A stretch of 64,000 bases of DNA from Bosea sp. AS-1 (GTDB taxonomy: Bacteria > Pseudomonadota > Alphaproteobacteria > Rhizobiales > Beijerinckiaceae): NCBI RefSeq assembly GCF_002220095.1, contig NZ_CP022372.1:3630501-3694500 (forward strand), written 5' to 3'. Each line of letters begins with the position of its first letter. Positions within the stretch are counted from its first letter, which is position 1. The translations under genes and the position numbers were made by a program. The notes beneath the pieces were generated by a model. It did not search any database, had not been told where the DNA came from, and saw only the letters and a program-made list of their open reading frames with translations. Positions 39,165-48,978 of the stretch are shown piece after piece.

Positions 39165-40487
39165 TCAGAAGTCGCGCTGGATGCGCAGACGGCCCTGGAA
39201 GGCGTCTTCCGACTTGATACCAACCTGCGGCAGGCCGAAGTTGGCGAGCTTGGCGTCGGCGACGCGACGGCCGGTCTCGAGGCGCTGATAGAGAACCTCG
39301 ACACCGAGGTCCAGACCAGCAACCGGCGACCAGATGACGGCCGTGCCGAGCTGCAGCAGCTTCGGGTTGACCTTGCGAGCGTCGCCGAGGAAGGCGCCGG
39401 TGGCAGGGACATCCAGGGCCGTGTAGGCAGCGTAGAGCTCCTGACGGATCGTGGGGGTCCAGTAGTGGCGCAGAGCAGCCAGGACGCTGTAGCCGCTGGA
39501 CGACTTCAGGCTACCCGTAACCGGGTTGACGACGTAATCCGGAACGGCTCCCAGAACCAGACGACCGAGGTTCATCGAGGTGCTGCCGACGCCGAGATAG
39601 CCCAGCGCGCCGTCAGCGTAGGTGCCCTGGATCCACAGATAGTCGCCAGCGGCGAGCATCGGCAGGTTCAGCTTGACACCGCCTTCGATGGCCCAGCCCG
39701 TATCATCGGTGCTGGCGCGGTTGCCGATGACGCCACCACCGGCGACGACATTGTAGGTGCCGCGGTTGGCGATCACGCCGGCCAACTGAGCCGAGCCCCA
39801 GCCCTGGTCAACACGCAGGCTGGCGACGACGTCCGGCCAGGAGTTACCCTCGGCCCGGAGGCCACCGATCGCGCCACGGTTCACCGACATCGACGGATCT
39901 TCGAGCGACAGGGTCGCCGAGAAGCCACCACCGAAGGTCGCGGTGTAAGCGAACAGGTTCGGGCTGTGGTCGGAGTTGATCACGCCCTTGAAGCCGAGGT
40001 CGGACGCATAGAAGTCGAAGAACGACTGCGCCTTACCAGCGGTGATCGGGCCGAACTGGATGAACGCCTTGTCCATCGCCGGGGTGTTCTCGTCGCCGCC
40101 GGTCACAGCGCCATAGAACTGGTCACGCGAGCCGCCACGGATGAAGGCCGAACGGCTGTAGATGTCCTGACGGATGAAGGCGCGCAGGGTGCCGAAGGCG
40201 GTCTGCGTGCGAGCGTCCAACTGGACACGGCCATAAGAGCGGGTGCCGTAGCCGTCACCACCGCGGCTCCAGCGCTCGGCGAAGCCCATCTCGGCGCGGA
40301 CACGACCGCCAACGCGGAGGCAGGTGTCGGTGCCGGGGATGTAGAAGAAGCCAGCACCGTAGGCGGTGCAGACGCGAACGTACTCGACCGGAGCGGCCTT
40401 CCGCGAGGGAAGGTCGGCGGCCTGAGCCCCGGCGACCGCGGCGATGCCGGCGGCGGTACCGAGGAGGAGGCTCTTGACGAGCTTCAT
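39165..40487 (-). CDS. Major outer-membrane porin (Omp2b-like)
   Basis: 440 residues; start 40487 (MKLVKSLLLGTAAG) with GGAGG eight bases upstream. The signal peptide is cleaved after AQA before ADLPSRKAAP. The mature protein opens with VEYVRVCTAYGAGFFYIPGTDTC, the Cys-pair N-terminus of the alphaproteobacterial porin_2 family, and ends in LRIQRDF, with the terminal Phe needed for BAM-dependent insertion. Forms general diffusion trimers. The strong ribosome site and strong terminator fit a highly expressed gene. Confidence 0.94.
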   Translation of the reverse strand: MKLVKSLLLGTAAGIAAVAGAQAADLPSRKAAPVEYVRVCTAYGAGFFYIPGTDTCLRVGGRVRAEMGFAERWSRGGDGYGTRSYGRVQLDARTQTAFGTLRAFIRQDIYSRSAFIRGGSRDQFYGAVTGGDENTPAMDKAFIQFGPITAGKAQSFFDFYASDLGFKGVINSDHSPNLFAYTATFGGGFSATLSLEDPSMSVNRGAIGGLRAEGNSWPDVVASLRVDQGWGSAQLAGVIANRGTYNVVAGGGVIGNRASTDDTGWAIEGGVKLNLPMLAAGDYLWIQGTYADGALGYLGVGSTSMNLGRLVLGAVPDYVVNPVTGSLKSSSGYSVLAALRHYWTPTIRQELYAAYTALDVPATGAFLGDARKVNPKLLQLGTAVIWSPVAGLDLGVEVLYQRLETGRRVADAKLANFGLPQVGIKSEDAFQGRLRIQRDF

Positions 40488-40878
40488 TTGGTAAACCTCC
40501 AAAAGAGTTTCGAGACCCTCGGGCTTTGGCCTGCCCCCCGCCCCAGGCTTTTGCCTGATCGCAGAACCTGCCTCTTCCCGGTCTTTCGCCCGCGTCCCTG
40601 ACCCAATTCAGAGGCGAAGACGAAAAACAGCGACCGGGAACGTCCCGACGCATTCCCACCATACGAATGCCGCCCTGCCGATCAACCACGATCCCGCCGC
40701 CAGGGCTGTGTACAGGGTGCTTTGGAACCCGGTGTTGCAGGCGAGCCACGCTTTAACTGCTGAAATTTACACACCGTTAACCAGAGCGCCCTTCACGGCA
40801 CCGGTTTTTGCCTCGCAACATGGCTGGGGCGGCGAATCTCCGGGCCGAATCCACCGAATCTCCCTGGAGATCCGCGCG
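40488..40878. other. 391-bp noncoding region between tamB and porin gene
   Basis: No credible gene. It holds the porin promoter and leader: an AT-rich patch at about 40750-40785 lies some 270-300 bp upstream of the porin start, which would imply a long 5' leader. A CtrA-like site is at 40766-40781. I see no clear terminator for tamB, whose stop is at 40879. Confidence 0.6.
40766..40781. promoter_or_regulatory. CtrA-like site (TTTA-N7-TTAAC) upstream of porin
   Basis: One mismatch from the alphaproteobacterial CtrA consensus TTAA-N7-TTAAC, in the AT-rich patch upstream of the porin gene. Such one-off matches can occur by chance. Confidence 0.3.
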
Positions 40879-43800
40879 TCAGTATTCCCACTCGGCTCCG
40901 ACGCCGACCGCCGCGCTTCCATCCGCCCCGGTCTCGGCCTGCAGCTTCAGGCGTTTGGTGACGTCGATGCCGACCGAGACGCCGCTGTCTTCCGGCTTGG
41001 CCCCGACCTTCACCCCGACCGAGACGTTGTCGCTGATGTAGCGTGAAGCCCCCACGGTGGGGCCGCCCTCGCCCATCTGGATATCGAGGTTGTCGACGCC
41101 CAGCGATTTGCGCAGCCGTTCGAAGGTGTCATCCCCGCCGCCACCGGCAAACTGGGCCGCCGCCTGAGCAAGCTGGACGGCCTGGAAGGGCGAGAGCGAG
41201 CCCGAGGCGCGAGCGAAGAGCAGCCGAGACAGGACCTCGTCCTGCGGGAGCTGCGGCTCGGAGGTGAAGGCGAAAGCCGGCTGGTCGGCCGGGCCGGTGA
41301 TCAGAATCTTGGCGGTGACGTCGGCGGCACGCGTCTCGGCCACGAAATCGAGCTCGGGAATCAGGCCGCCGGCGAAAGTCAGCCGGCCGCGGCTGAAATC
41401 GAGCCGCTGGGTCAGCACATTGAGGCGGCCGCGGCGCAGCTCGAAGCCACCGTCGAGCGCGGGGGCCGCCAGGGTACCCCCGACACGAATCTCACCGCCG
41501 AGCTCGGCATCGATTCCCCGGCCTCGGATGAAGACACGGTTCGGCGCGGAGATCGTGAAGGCGAGCGCCGCATCGAAAGCCGGGGTGGCCTTGCCGCGCT
41601 TGCCCCGCGCCTTCTGTGCTTTCCGGGCCGCAGCCAGGCGCGCCGCGGCCGTCCCCTTGGCGTTGACGTGCTTGACGCCGTCGACCGGTCGCAGCGAGGC
41701 TGGCAGGCGATCCGGCACCGAAACTTCAAGCGAGACGACGTCGATCCGCCCTCCGATGCGCGGACGCTGCGCCAGCGGGCCGGAGATATCGAGGTTGAGC
41801 CCGGCAACAGCCGTGACGAGACCACTGGAAACAAGCTGTGCGCGGTTGCCCTGAATGCGGACCGTGCCCGGGAAGCCGGCGGCGGGATCGACCTTGACCT
41901 GTCCGCTCGCCGAGATCGTGCCGCCGTTCGGCGTGCGGGCCGAAGCGCTGTCGATCGTCAGGTTGTCGCCATTGGCAGCGAGCCGTGCCCGCATATCGGT
42001 TAGCCGTACGCCCTGCAGGGCGTCGGTGAAGCTGCCGTTGGAAAGCGTGGCGCTGCCGCTCAGGCGCGGAGCCGTCGGCGTGCCCTCGGCGCGCATGTCG
42101 ATGACCACGGCACCGGTCAGACGCTGACCGTTGACCGCGAGCATGGTGTTGGCGAGCGCAGCATCAACGCGCCCCTGCGCAGCGAGCGACAGGGCGCCGG
42201 TCGCGTTGAGCGGCGCGGTACCGCGCAGGGTGAGGCTTGCGCCCCGGCCGGCGTTGATGCTCGCCTCGACGCTGGTGGCATTGCCCTTGAAGGCACCCTG
42301 CCCCGCGATCTCGACCGGCGGCAGGCCGGCCTGCCGCGTCTCGGGCGTCACCAGCCGGGCGACCTTCACGCTCCAGGGACCGGAAAGCGCATCGGGCCTG
42401 CCCTGGATCTGAGCCTGCGCATTGAGCGTGCCGGAAAGATTGAGGCTCGGCGCCGCGATGCGGGCGGCCGAAAGCGGCACATCGCGCGCGGCGAAGCGCA
42501 GATCGAGCGTCTCACCCGCCTTGCCATCAAGCGTGACGCGCCCGCCATCGATGGCCAACGCCAGCCCGGCGATTTCGACGCCGGACGCCGGGAAGCTGAA
42601 CGACGCCGGATTGGCAAGGGTGATGGCGCGCCCATCACGGCGCGCATCAAAGGAGGCGATCTCCAGCTTCAGCGGCTCGCCCGGCACAAGGCGACCGGCC
42701 CCCTTCAGGGCGAAGCCGCGGGCATTGGCGCTGAGCGTGAAGGCACTGGCATCCGGCGCTCCCTTCGAATCGAAGCGGATCGCGCTGATCGTCTCGCCGG
42801 CCGCGACAGCCCGGTCAACGGCGATCGCGGCATCGAGCATCGGATGCCCGTAGATGTCCTTCGCACCGATGGTGGCGTCGAGTTTGTCGACCGAGACCGA
42901 GGGGCCAGCGAGCCGCGAGCCCCGCGCGGTGAGGTCGATGTTCTGGCGCCCATCGGGCATCGTGAGGTTGATGTCGGCGTCGAGCTGGCCGCCGAGCTTG
43001 GTCAGCGCCAGCGCCGAGAGATCGTCTAGATTGCGAGCGGCAAGGGTCAGGCGGCCGGCGGCGCGGCTGGCAGGATCGAGCGTCACCGCACCGTTGAGAC
43101 GGACCGAGCCGATGGCGAGGTCGAATTGCGAGAGGTTCCAGCCGTCATCCGGCTGGCGGTTCAATGCGATCGTGCCCGTTGCTGGTTTGGCGTCGATCTC
43201 CCCGGACAGGTTGATGCGGGAATCGAGCGCGCCTTGCAGATCCTTGACCACGGCGTCGATAGCAAGACGCGGGATCGGCCGCGCCAGAGCCGTGGCATTG
43301 GCGATGGCGATGCGCGCGTTCGCATCGAGCTTCTGGAGCGGTCCGGTGATCTGCGCCGTAATATCGCTGCGGCCGGAGAGGCGTGGATCGGCGCGCTTCA
43401 GGTCCGGCAGGGCTAGCGCGAGCTTAAGGTCGGAAGCATTCTGGCCGAGCGCGCCGTCAGCGGTGAAGGCAGCATGCTGGCCCGAAACCTTGAGGCCTGA
43501 AACGGTGTAGTCGCCGGCAAGGGCGCCAACCTTGCCGCCAAGCGTCAGGCTGCCGGCGAGCAGCCGGTCGAGCACAGCGTTGCCCGTGGCAAGGCGCTCG
43601 GCTTTGCCGATCAAGGTCGCAGCGTAGTTGTTCAGCTTGGGCGTGGCGTCGAGATCGGCCGTAATGTCTGCCCTGCCCCCGAGCGGACGTTGGGCGAGAC
43701 CGCTCAGCCTGGCGAGATCGGGCAGGACAGCCTTGAGCTGGCCGATGACACGGGCCTGGCCGAGCTTGCCCTTGTAATCCAGCTCGACGCCGGAGAGAGC

Positions 43801-45198
43801 GAGGCGCAGCGTCTCGAAATCAGCAGTGGCGTCGTCATTGCCGGTACCGCGCAAGGTGAAGGTCACCCTGTCGCCCACCGCCCTGGCAAGCGCCTTGTCG
43901 GCCAATGCGATACCCGTCGCCTCGCCATCGCTGGTGAGCGCGATGCGCGTACCGGGCTCGCCGATGGTGCCGCTCGGCGTGGCGTTGAAGGTCAGCCCTA
44001 TCTTGGCGAATTGCCCTAGAGGCAGCTTGGCGTCCTCGGCATCGAGCTTGGCCGCAACGGTCGGGCCGGCGACAGGGCCGCGGATCGTCGCGTCGAAGGC
44101 GAGTTTGCCGATTTCGGTACCAGCGGTAACGGTCCGGCCCTCCGCATTGGGGCGCGAGGTGGCCGTGACACGCAGGTCGAGCGTCTTGTCGGCTTTGTAA
44201 CGGCCGAGCACGTCGAGCCGAGCCAGAGCAGAGACGAGCGCGAGATTGCGGATATCGATGCCGCCGTCATCGGCGAAGCCGACCGCGCCATCGAGTCGGG
44301 TCGAGCCGGCGAACACCGGAGCGACGGGCGCCGGCATCAACCCCTCGATGCGGGCATCGAGAGCGAGCGCGAGCTGCCGCTCGGCCCCGGCGCGGTTGAG
44401 CGTAGCCGAACCATCGGCGCCGATGGTGGGACCGGCCGTGAAGACCAGGTTCGAACGGAAGGAATCGAGCGGGCCGTCGCCATTGAGGTCGAGCTTCACC
44501 GGCGGCTCGCCCGGCAGCCCGGCGGCCTTGGAGATCAGCCCCCCCGCCGGCTCGTCGAGCTTGGCCGCAAGCCTCAGCCGCGTGCTTTCCGGCACGAAGG
44601 ACAGATCGACATTGAAGGTTCCGCCCATGTCGAGCCGGCGCGCCTCGAATTTGAGGTCGAGGCCCTCGTTCGGCGGGCCGAGCCGCGCGGCACCCGTCGC
44701 GCCGAGCCGCGCCGCCACGCCGACCACAGGCTCGCCGAGCACCAGTTCATTGAGCTGGAAAGCGCGCAGAATCACCTTGAGCGGAAGTTCGGGGAGGATC
44801 GGCCCGTCGCTCGGAGGCGCTGCTCCGGCCGGCGGCGGTGCCGGTTTGCGCAGGATCTCGAGCTTGCCGATCTCGAGGCGGTCGACGTCGAGCCGGCGCA
44901 ACAAGAGCGCGCTGCGCGTCCAGATCAGGCGGACGCGGTCCAGCCGCAACCAGGCGCCGTCGCGATCGGAAAGCACGATGTTGCGAATCTCGACATCGGA
45001 CGAGAGCGCGCCGTTGACCTCGCCGATCGAGACCTGGCTGGTGTCGGTGGAGAGCGCCTTCGAGATCAGATCAGCGACGACGCCGCGATCGGTCTGGGCA
45101 TTCTGGGCGAAGCCGCCGAAATGAGCCGAAGCGAGAAAGCCCGCCGTCAGCAGCAGGGCGAAGAGCGCGAGGCGCGGAAGGGTCAGGAGCCGGCGCAT
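40879..45198 (-). CDS. tamB: Translocation and assembly module subunit TamB
   Basis: 1439 residues. An N-terminal membrane anchor (LPRLALFALLLTAGFLASAHF) is followed by a long run of AsmA/DUF490-type beta-groove repeats and the conserved C-terminal DUF490 domain (about 1050-1439, ending VGVGAEWEY). TamB spans the periplasm and works with TamA in outer-membrane protein insertion or, as a bridge-like protein, phospholipid transport. The ATG overlaps the tamA stop (TAATG), so translation is coupled. Confidence 0.93.
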   Translation of the reverse strand: MRRLLTLPRLALFALLLTAGFLASAHFGGFAQNAQTDRGVVADLISKALSTDTSQVSIGEVNGALSSDVEIRNIVLSDRDGAWLRLDRVRLIWTRSALLLRRLDVDRLEIGKLEILRKPAPPPAGAAPPSDGPILPELPLKVILRAFQLNELVLGEPVVGVAARLGATGAARLGPPNEGLDLKFEARRLDMGGTFNVDLSFVPESTRLRLAAKLDEPAGGLISKAAGLPGEPPVKLDLNGDGPLDSFRSNLVFTAGPTIGADGSATLNRAGAERQLALALDARIEGLMPAPVAPVFAGSTRLDGAVGFADDGGIDIRNLALVSALARLDVLGRYKADKTLDLRVTATSRPNAEGRTVTAGTEIGKLAFDATIRGPVAGPTVAAKLDAEDAKLPLGQFAKIGLTFNATPSGTIGEPGTRIALTSDGEATGIALADKALARAVGDRVTFTLRGTGNDDATADFETLRLALSGVELDYKGKLGQARVIGQLKAVLPDLARLSGLAQRPLGGRADITADLDATPKLNNYAATLIGKAERLATGNAVLDRLLAGSLTLGGKVGALAGDYTVSGLKVSGQHAAFTADGALGQNASDLKLALALPDLKRADPRLSGRSDITAQITGPLQKLDANARIAIANATALARPIPRLAIDAVVKDLQGALDSRINLSGEIDAKPATGTIALNRQPDDGWNLSQFDLAIGSVRLNGAVTLDPASRAAGRLTLAARNLDDLSALALTKLGGQLDADINLTMPDGRQNIDLTARGSRLAGPSVSVDKLDATIGAKDIYGHPMLDAAIAVDRAVAAGETISAIRFDSKGAPDASAFTLSANARGFALKGAGRLVPGEPLKLEIASFDARRDGRAITLANPASFSFPASGVEIAGLALAIDGGRVTLDGKAGETLDLRFAARDVPLSAARIAAPSLNLSGTLNAQAQIQGRPDALSGPWSVKVARLVTPETRQAGLPPVEIAGQGAFKGNATSVEASINAGRGASLTLRGTAPLNATGALSLAAQGRVDAALANTMLAVNGQRLTGAVVIDMRAEGTPTAPRLSGSATLSNGSFTDALQGVRLTDMRARLAANGDNLTIDSASARTPNGGTISASGQVKVDPAAGFPGTVRIQGNRAQLVSSGLVTAVAGLNLDISGPLAQRPRIGGRIDVVSLEVSVPDRLPASLRPVDGVKHVNAKGTAAARLAAARKAQKARGKRGKATPAFDAALAFTISAPNRVFIRGRGIDAELGGEIRVGGTLAAPALDGGFELRRGRLNVLTQRLDFSRGRLTFAGGLIPELDFVAETRAADVTAKILITGPADQPAFAFTSEPQLPQDEVLSRLLFARASGSLSPFQAVQLAQAAAQFAGGGGDDTFERLRKSLGVDNLDIQMGEGGPTVGASRYISDNVSVGVKVGAKPEDSGVSVGIDVTKRLKLQAETGADGSAAVGVGAEWEY

Positions 45199-47204
45199 TA
45201 GAAAGCCTGCCCAATGCTGACATAGAGCGCGACGGGCTTGTCGCCCTTGCGCGGATTGAGCGGCGCCGCGACGTCGACGCGGATAGGCCCGATCGCGGTG
45301 TAGTAGCGGAGGCCGAGGCCGGCGGCCATCTGCAGCTTCTGCTTGCCGTCCGGGAAGCTTGAAGCGAAGGCCGTGCCGGCATCGAAGAAGGGCACGATGC
45401 CGATGGTGTCGGTAATCTTGATGCGCGCTTCGGCCGAGAGTTCGAGCAGGCTGCGCCCGCCGGTGAGCTGCCAATAAGGCCCGAGCGGCGAGAGCGAGCG
45501 ATAGGCATAACCACGCACCGAGCCGCCGCCGCCGGCATAGAAGCGTCGCGTCGCTGGGATCTCGTCGAGGCTCGCGCCCGAAATCGAGCCGAATCCGATC
45601 CGGCCGGCCAGCACATAGCGCGCATCCTCGTCGAGCGCGTAATAGGCCGAAACAGCCGCCTTGGTCTGATAGATGCCGACCGTCGAGCCGAGGAAGGTCG
45701 GATAGGGCGCGAAGGAGGCGGTGGCGCGGAAGCCCCGCGTCGGATCGAGCAGGCTGTCAGTCGAATCGTAGTTCACCGAGAGCGGAATGCCGACCAGCGT
45801 ATAGTCGACCTGGCCCAGAACGTCGCTGGTCTGACCGCGCTCGACCTCCAGGCCGGCCTGCACCGAGAAGGTATCGCTGAAGCGATGGCGGATCGCCGTG
45901 GTGACGTTGGCGTAGCGGGCCGTATAGCCGCCATAGCGATTGGTACCGACGCGCTCGCGGGTAGCGGCGCCGTCGAGCAGCCAATCGTAGCGGCTGCCGT
46001 TCAGCGCCGGCTTCATGAAGCTGAAGGCGAAGCGGCCGCCGAGGTCCGACTTCTCGAAATCGCCGAAGCTCTGGATCTTCGTGCCATTGATGCGCGGCGC
46101 CAGGAAGATGCTGGATTCCAGCCGCAACCGCTCGGCCCCGCCAAACAGGTTGCGATGCTCCCAATAGACCTTCACGGCTGGGCCATCGATCGTGGAGTAG
46201 CGAGCCGAGAAGCCGAGGAGCCGCTTCGGGCGCTCCGTCACCTCAACGAAGATCGGCAGGTTGCCGGCGCCGTCGAGCTTTTCCCCCTCGCGGATGCGCA
46301 CCGAAGCGACGGCCGGAATCTTGGCAACCGATTTGCGCGTGTCGGCCAGCGCCTTGGGCGAATAGGGATCACCGGGCTCCAGGTAGATGAAGGAGCGCAC
46401 GACCTCGGGAGGGATCTCGTCAGTCTGGCCCACCGTAATGTCGCCGAAGCCGGCGAGCGGGCCAGGATCGAGCACATAGGTCACGTCCATGATACCGGCG
46501 GCATGGTCGACCACCGGCCGCAGTTCCGCGACCTTGGCGAAGGGACGCGATTGCGCGCGCATGGCATCGACCAGCGCCGCCTGTGCCGCGCGCAGCGACG
46601 CGGCCGTCGCGGGGTCGCCGGCCTTGAGCTTCGAGACCTTGAGCGGATCGGCAATCGCGCGGGCGTCGTTGCGCTCGACGATGTCGATGTTGCGGAAGCC
46701 GAAGACCTTGCCCGGACGAACCCTGACGGTGATCGGCACGGCATCACGGTTGCGATGCGCTTCCAGCGTGCGGATCAGCGACGCGCCCGGCTCAGCCCCG
46801 ACCGTCAGCGGCACGCCGTCGACGACGAGCGAGACATCGGCGTTGAAATACCCCTGCGACCAGAGCGCATCGACGAAGGGATTGAGGTCAGCCGCCATCC
46901 GGCGCGCCAGCGTCTCACCGTCGGGCGTCGGGTCTTGCCGCAGACGATAGAGCAGCGAGGCGTCCTGCAGCGTGCGTGTCAGCGCCTTGGCGTCGTCAGC
47001 CTCGCCCAGGTCGAAGTCGAGCTTGTAGGGCAGCGTCGAGGCACTGGGAGCCGGCGGCTCGTCCTTCTTGGTGAAGAGGCCGAAGACGTCCAGGGAAGAC
47101 AGATCGAAAGCTTTGGCAGGATCAGCCTGCAAACCAACAAGCGCCGCAAACGCATAGCCGCCGCTCAGCGCGACTGTCTGGCTCGCCCTTCGCCAGAACC
47201 GCAT
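45198..47204 (-). CDS. tamA: Translocation and assembly module subunit TamA (Omp85 family)
   Basis: 668 residues from ATG 47204, chosen for the GGAGG five bases upstream rather than the ATG at 47219. After a signal peptide, POTRA domains (about 160-350; VRPGKVFGFRNIDIVERNDA, ITVGQTDEIPPEVVRSFIYL) lead into a 16-strand Omp85 barrel. The barrel has the loop motif region AGGGGSVRGYAYRSLSP and the end RVDVAAPLNPRKGDKPVALYVSIGQAF, closing with Phe. Cotranscribed with tamB. Confidence 0.93.
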   Translation of the reverse strand: MRFWRRASQTVALSGGYAFAALVGLQADPAKAFDLSSLDVFGLFTKKDEPPAPSASTLPYKLDFDLGEADDAKALTRTLQDASLLYRLRQDPTPDGETLARRMAADLNPFVDALWSQGYFNADVSLVVDGVPLTVGAEPGASLIRTLEAHRNRDAVPITVRVRPGKVFGFRNIDIVERNDARAIADPLKVSKLKAGDPATAASLRAAQAALVDAMRAQSRPFAKVAELRPVVDHAAGIMDVTYVLDPGPLAGFGDITVGQTDEIPPEVVRSFIYLEPGDPYSPKALADTRKSVAKIPAVASVRIREGEKLDGAGNLPIFVEVTERPKRLLGFSARYSTIDGPAVKVYWEHRNLFGGAERLRLESSIFLAPRINGTKIQSFGDFEKSDLGGRFAFSFMKPALNGSRYDWLLDGAATRERVGTNRYGGYTARYANVTTAIRHRFSDTFSVQAGLEVERGQTSDVLGQVDYTLVGIPLSVNYDSTDSLLDPTRGFRATASFAPYPTFLGSTVGIYQTKAAVSAYYALDEDARYVLAGRIGFGSISGASLDEIPATRRFYAGGGGSVRGYAYRSLSPLGPYWQLTGGRSLLELSAEARIKITDTIGIVPFFDAGTAFASSFPDGKQKLQMAAGLGLRYYTAIGPIRVDVAAPLNPRKGDKPVALYVSIGQAF

Positions 47205-47311
47205 CCGTCCTCCAAGCAACCCCCGGCCGCAACAGCAAAACTATTCGATATGCATGGCCATCATAAAGCGGAGACGGCCATGCGCAATGCTGAAGGACTC
47301 GATGGTTTCCT

Positions 47312-48067
47312 CTAACGAAGCGTAAACGCTACGCTCGCGAGCGGGCTCAGCTTGGTGACGACGTCGCCCTTGCCAGGCGAAAGCACGCCACCGCAGAGGC
47401 TGCCCGTCGTGACGAGCTGGCCGGCGCGCAGTGGCCCGAGCCCTTCCTCCTTCCGGTTCGCCCAGGCGAGGAACGGCGTCATCGGGTCGCCATTGCCGTG
47501 GACCGCCGGCTGGTCGTAGATCGTCACGCCGTTGAGCGAGATGAAGCAGCCGAGGCCGGAGAGGTCGTCGAGCACCTTCATGTCGAGATCGGGGCCAACG
47601 AAATAGCCGCCATGCCCCATCGCGTCAGTGAGCCAGAGCGGCATGGCGACCTTGCCGGCCCAATTGGCGAGGCGGCTCTCGACGATCTCGATACCGAGAA
47701 ACGCCTTGTCGCAGCAGGCGAGCAGCTCGGCCCGCGAATAGGGCTGACCCGGACGCAACGGCACGTCGCGCGAGAGCCGCAGGCCCAGCTCGATCTCGAT
47801 GCGAATCTCGGCGCCGGTCGCGCCTTCATAGACGGCGCCGGGGGCGAGCCAGGGACCCGGCATCAGGCCGGCGATCGGCGTGCCATCCTCGGCGATGCCG
47901 ACCTTCCAGCCGAGGTCATCGAGCCCCGCGCCGCGGTTGATGGCGCGCGCGATGGCGAGCCCCTCCGACAGGGAGGACGGTACCGGCAGGCTGGCGGTCT
48001 CGATCAGCGAGCGGTCGCGGCGGGCCGCGATCAGCGCATCCCGGATGGTCTCGGCGGCGGTCGGCAT
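47312..48067 (-). CDS. 2-keto-4-pentenoate hydratase-like protein (FAH superfamily)
   Basis: 251 residues from ATG 48067 (GGAAGGGA upstream). Similar to MhpD/HpcG-type hydratases: LDDLGWKVGIAEDGTPIAG, IEIELGLRL with the metal-binding acidic residues, and a C-terminal GQLVTTGSLCGGVLSPGKGD block. Members hydrate dienols in aromatic catabolism or act as decarboxylases. No other aromatic pathway gene is adjacent, so the substrate is open. Confidence 0.87.
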   Translation of the reverse strand: MPTAAETIRDALIAARRDRSLIETASLPVPSSLSEGLAIARAINRGAGLDDLGWKVGIAEDGTPIAGLMPGPWLAPGAVYEGATGAEIRIEIELGLRLSRDVPLRPGQPYSRAELLACCDKAFLGIEIVESRLANWAGKVAMPLWLTDAMGHGGYFVGPDLDMKVLDDLSGLGCFISLNGVTIYDQPAVHGNGDPMTPFLAWANRKEEGLGPLRAGQLVTTGSLCGGVLSPGKGDVVTKLSPLASVAFTLR

Positions 48068-48206
48068 GATGTCCCTTCCCTGATGGCGCCTGTCGTCGCT
48101 GCGGGCGCACGGCTCTGCTATCGCAGCCCGGGCGAAGGAACAAGGCGCGACGCGGCAGCCCGTCCATGCGAATGGAACCTCGGAGCCCCTGCGCCGTTGC
48201 CCTGCC

Positions 48207-48725
48207 ATGGTCCGCACACGTCGAGCTCTCCTCGAAGCGATTCCGCACGCCTTCGCGGCGCTTCTCCTTGCCCGTCCTGCGCTCGCCCAATCGCCTCCCC
48301 CCGCTTCTGATTTCGTCACGCAGGTGGCTGTCGCCAACATGTTCGGTATCGAATCCGCAACGCTGGCGCTGCAGAAGAGCAGCTCGCCCACGATCAAGGA
48401 CTACGCTCACCGTCTCGCCGACGACCATGCGAAAGCCGCGAGCGGCCTGAGGCGGATCATCGCGCGCCGATCCGACATCGCCCTGCCCGACCGGCCGGAC
48501 AGTCGCCATCTCGAAGTGCTGCGCGACCTCGGCGCGCTGGAAGGTGGCGATTTCGACAAGGCCTATGTCAAAGCTCAGCGCAGCGCCCATCAGGAGCTCG
48601 CGCGGCTGCTCGAAGCCTATGCGCAGAACGGCGGCGACTCCGAGCTCAAGGCCTTCGCCACGGAAGCCTTGCCACTTTTCCAGACGCTGGATCGCAAGGC
48701 CCAGGAATTGTCGCCGGCCCCCTGA
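48207..48725 (+). CDS. DUF4142 family secreted protein
   Basis: 172 residues with a signal peptide (cleavage near ALAQSPP). A four-helix, ferritin-like domain of the DUF4142 type follows (ASDFVTQVAVANMFGIESAT, YAHRLADDHAKAASGLRRI, FDKAYVKAQRSAHQELARLL). Such proteins are periplasmic and of unknown function; some are linked to stress response. Confidence 0.83.
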   Translation: MVRTRRALLEAIPHAFAALLLARPALAQSPPPASDFVTQVAVANMFGIESATLALQKSSSPTIKDYAHRLADDHAKAASGLRRIIARRSDIALPDRPDSRHLEVLRDLGALEGGDFDKAYVKAQRSAHQELARLLEAYAQNGGDSELKAFATEALPLFQTLDRKAQELSPAP

Positions 48726-48978
48726 AGCCCGACATGAACCTGCCGCCCTTCACCCGGGCCTCTCTCCGCCGCGCCTGAGGACGAGGCTCCGATAATCCTT
48801 TCGGGCGAATCCGCCTGCGTCCAAGAGGATCGTCTCTGGACAGCGCAGCCTCGGACCTTGCAAGAAAGCCGCCGCCGGGGCAGATCGCTCCGATGGTCCG
48901 CTCGCTTCCGGCGAAGCGGCCAGCGCCGAAGGCATGCCTCCGAGGCGACAATAAAACGATTGAGATGGAGGAAACGAG

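Noticed and set aside
40879..45474. Longer N-terminus for TamB (to 45474)
   Set aside because: The added part is Arg/His-rich antisense-like sequence inside tamA. The ATG overlapping the tamA stop gives a normal membrane anchor.
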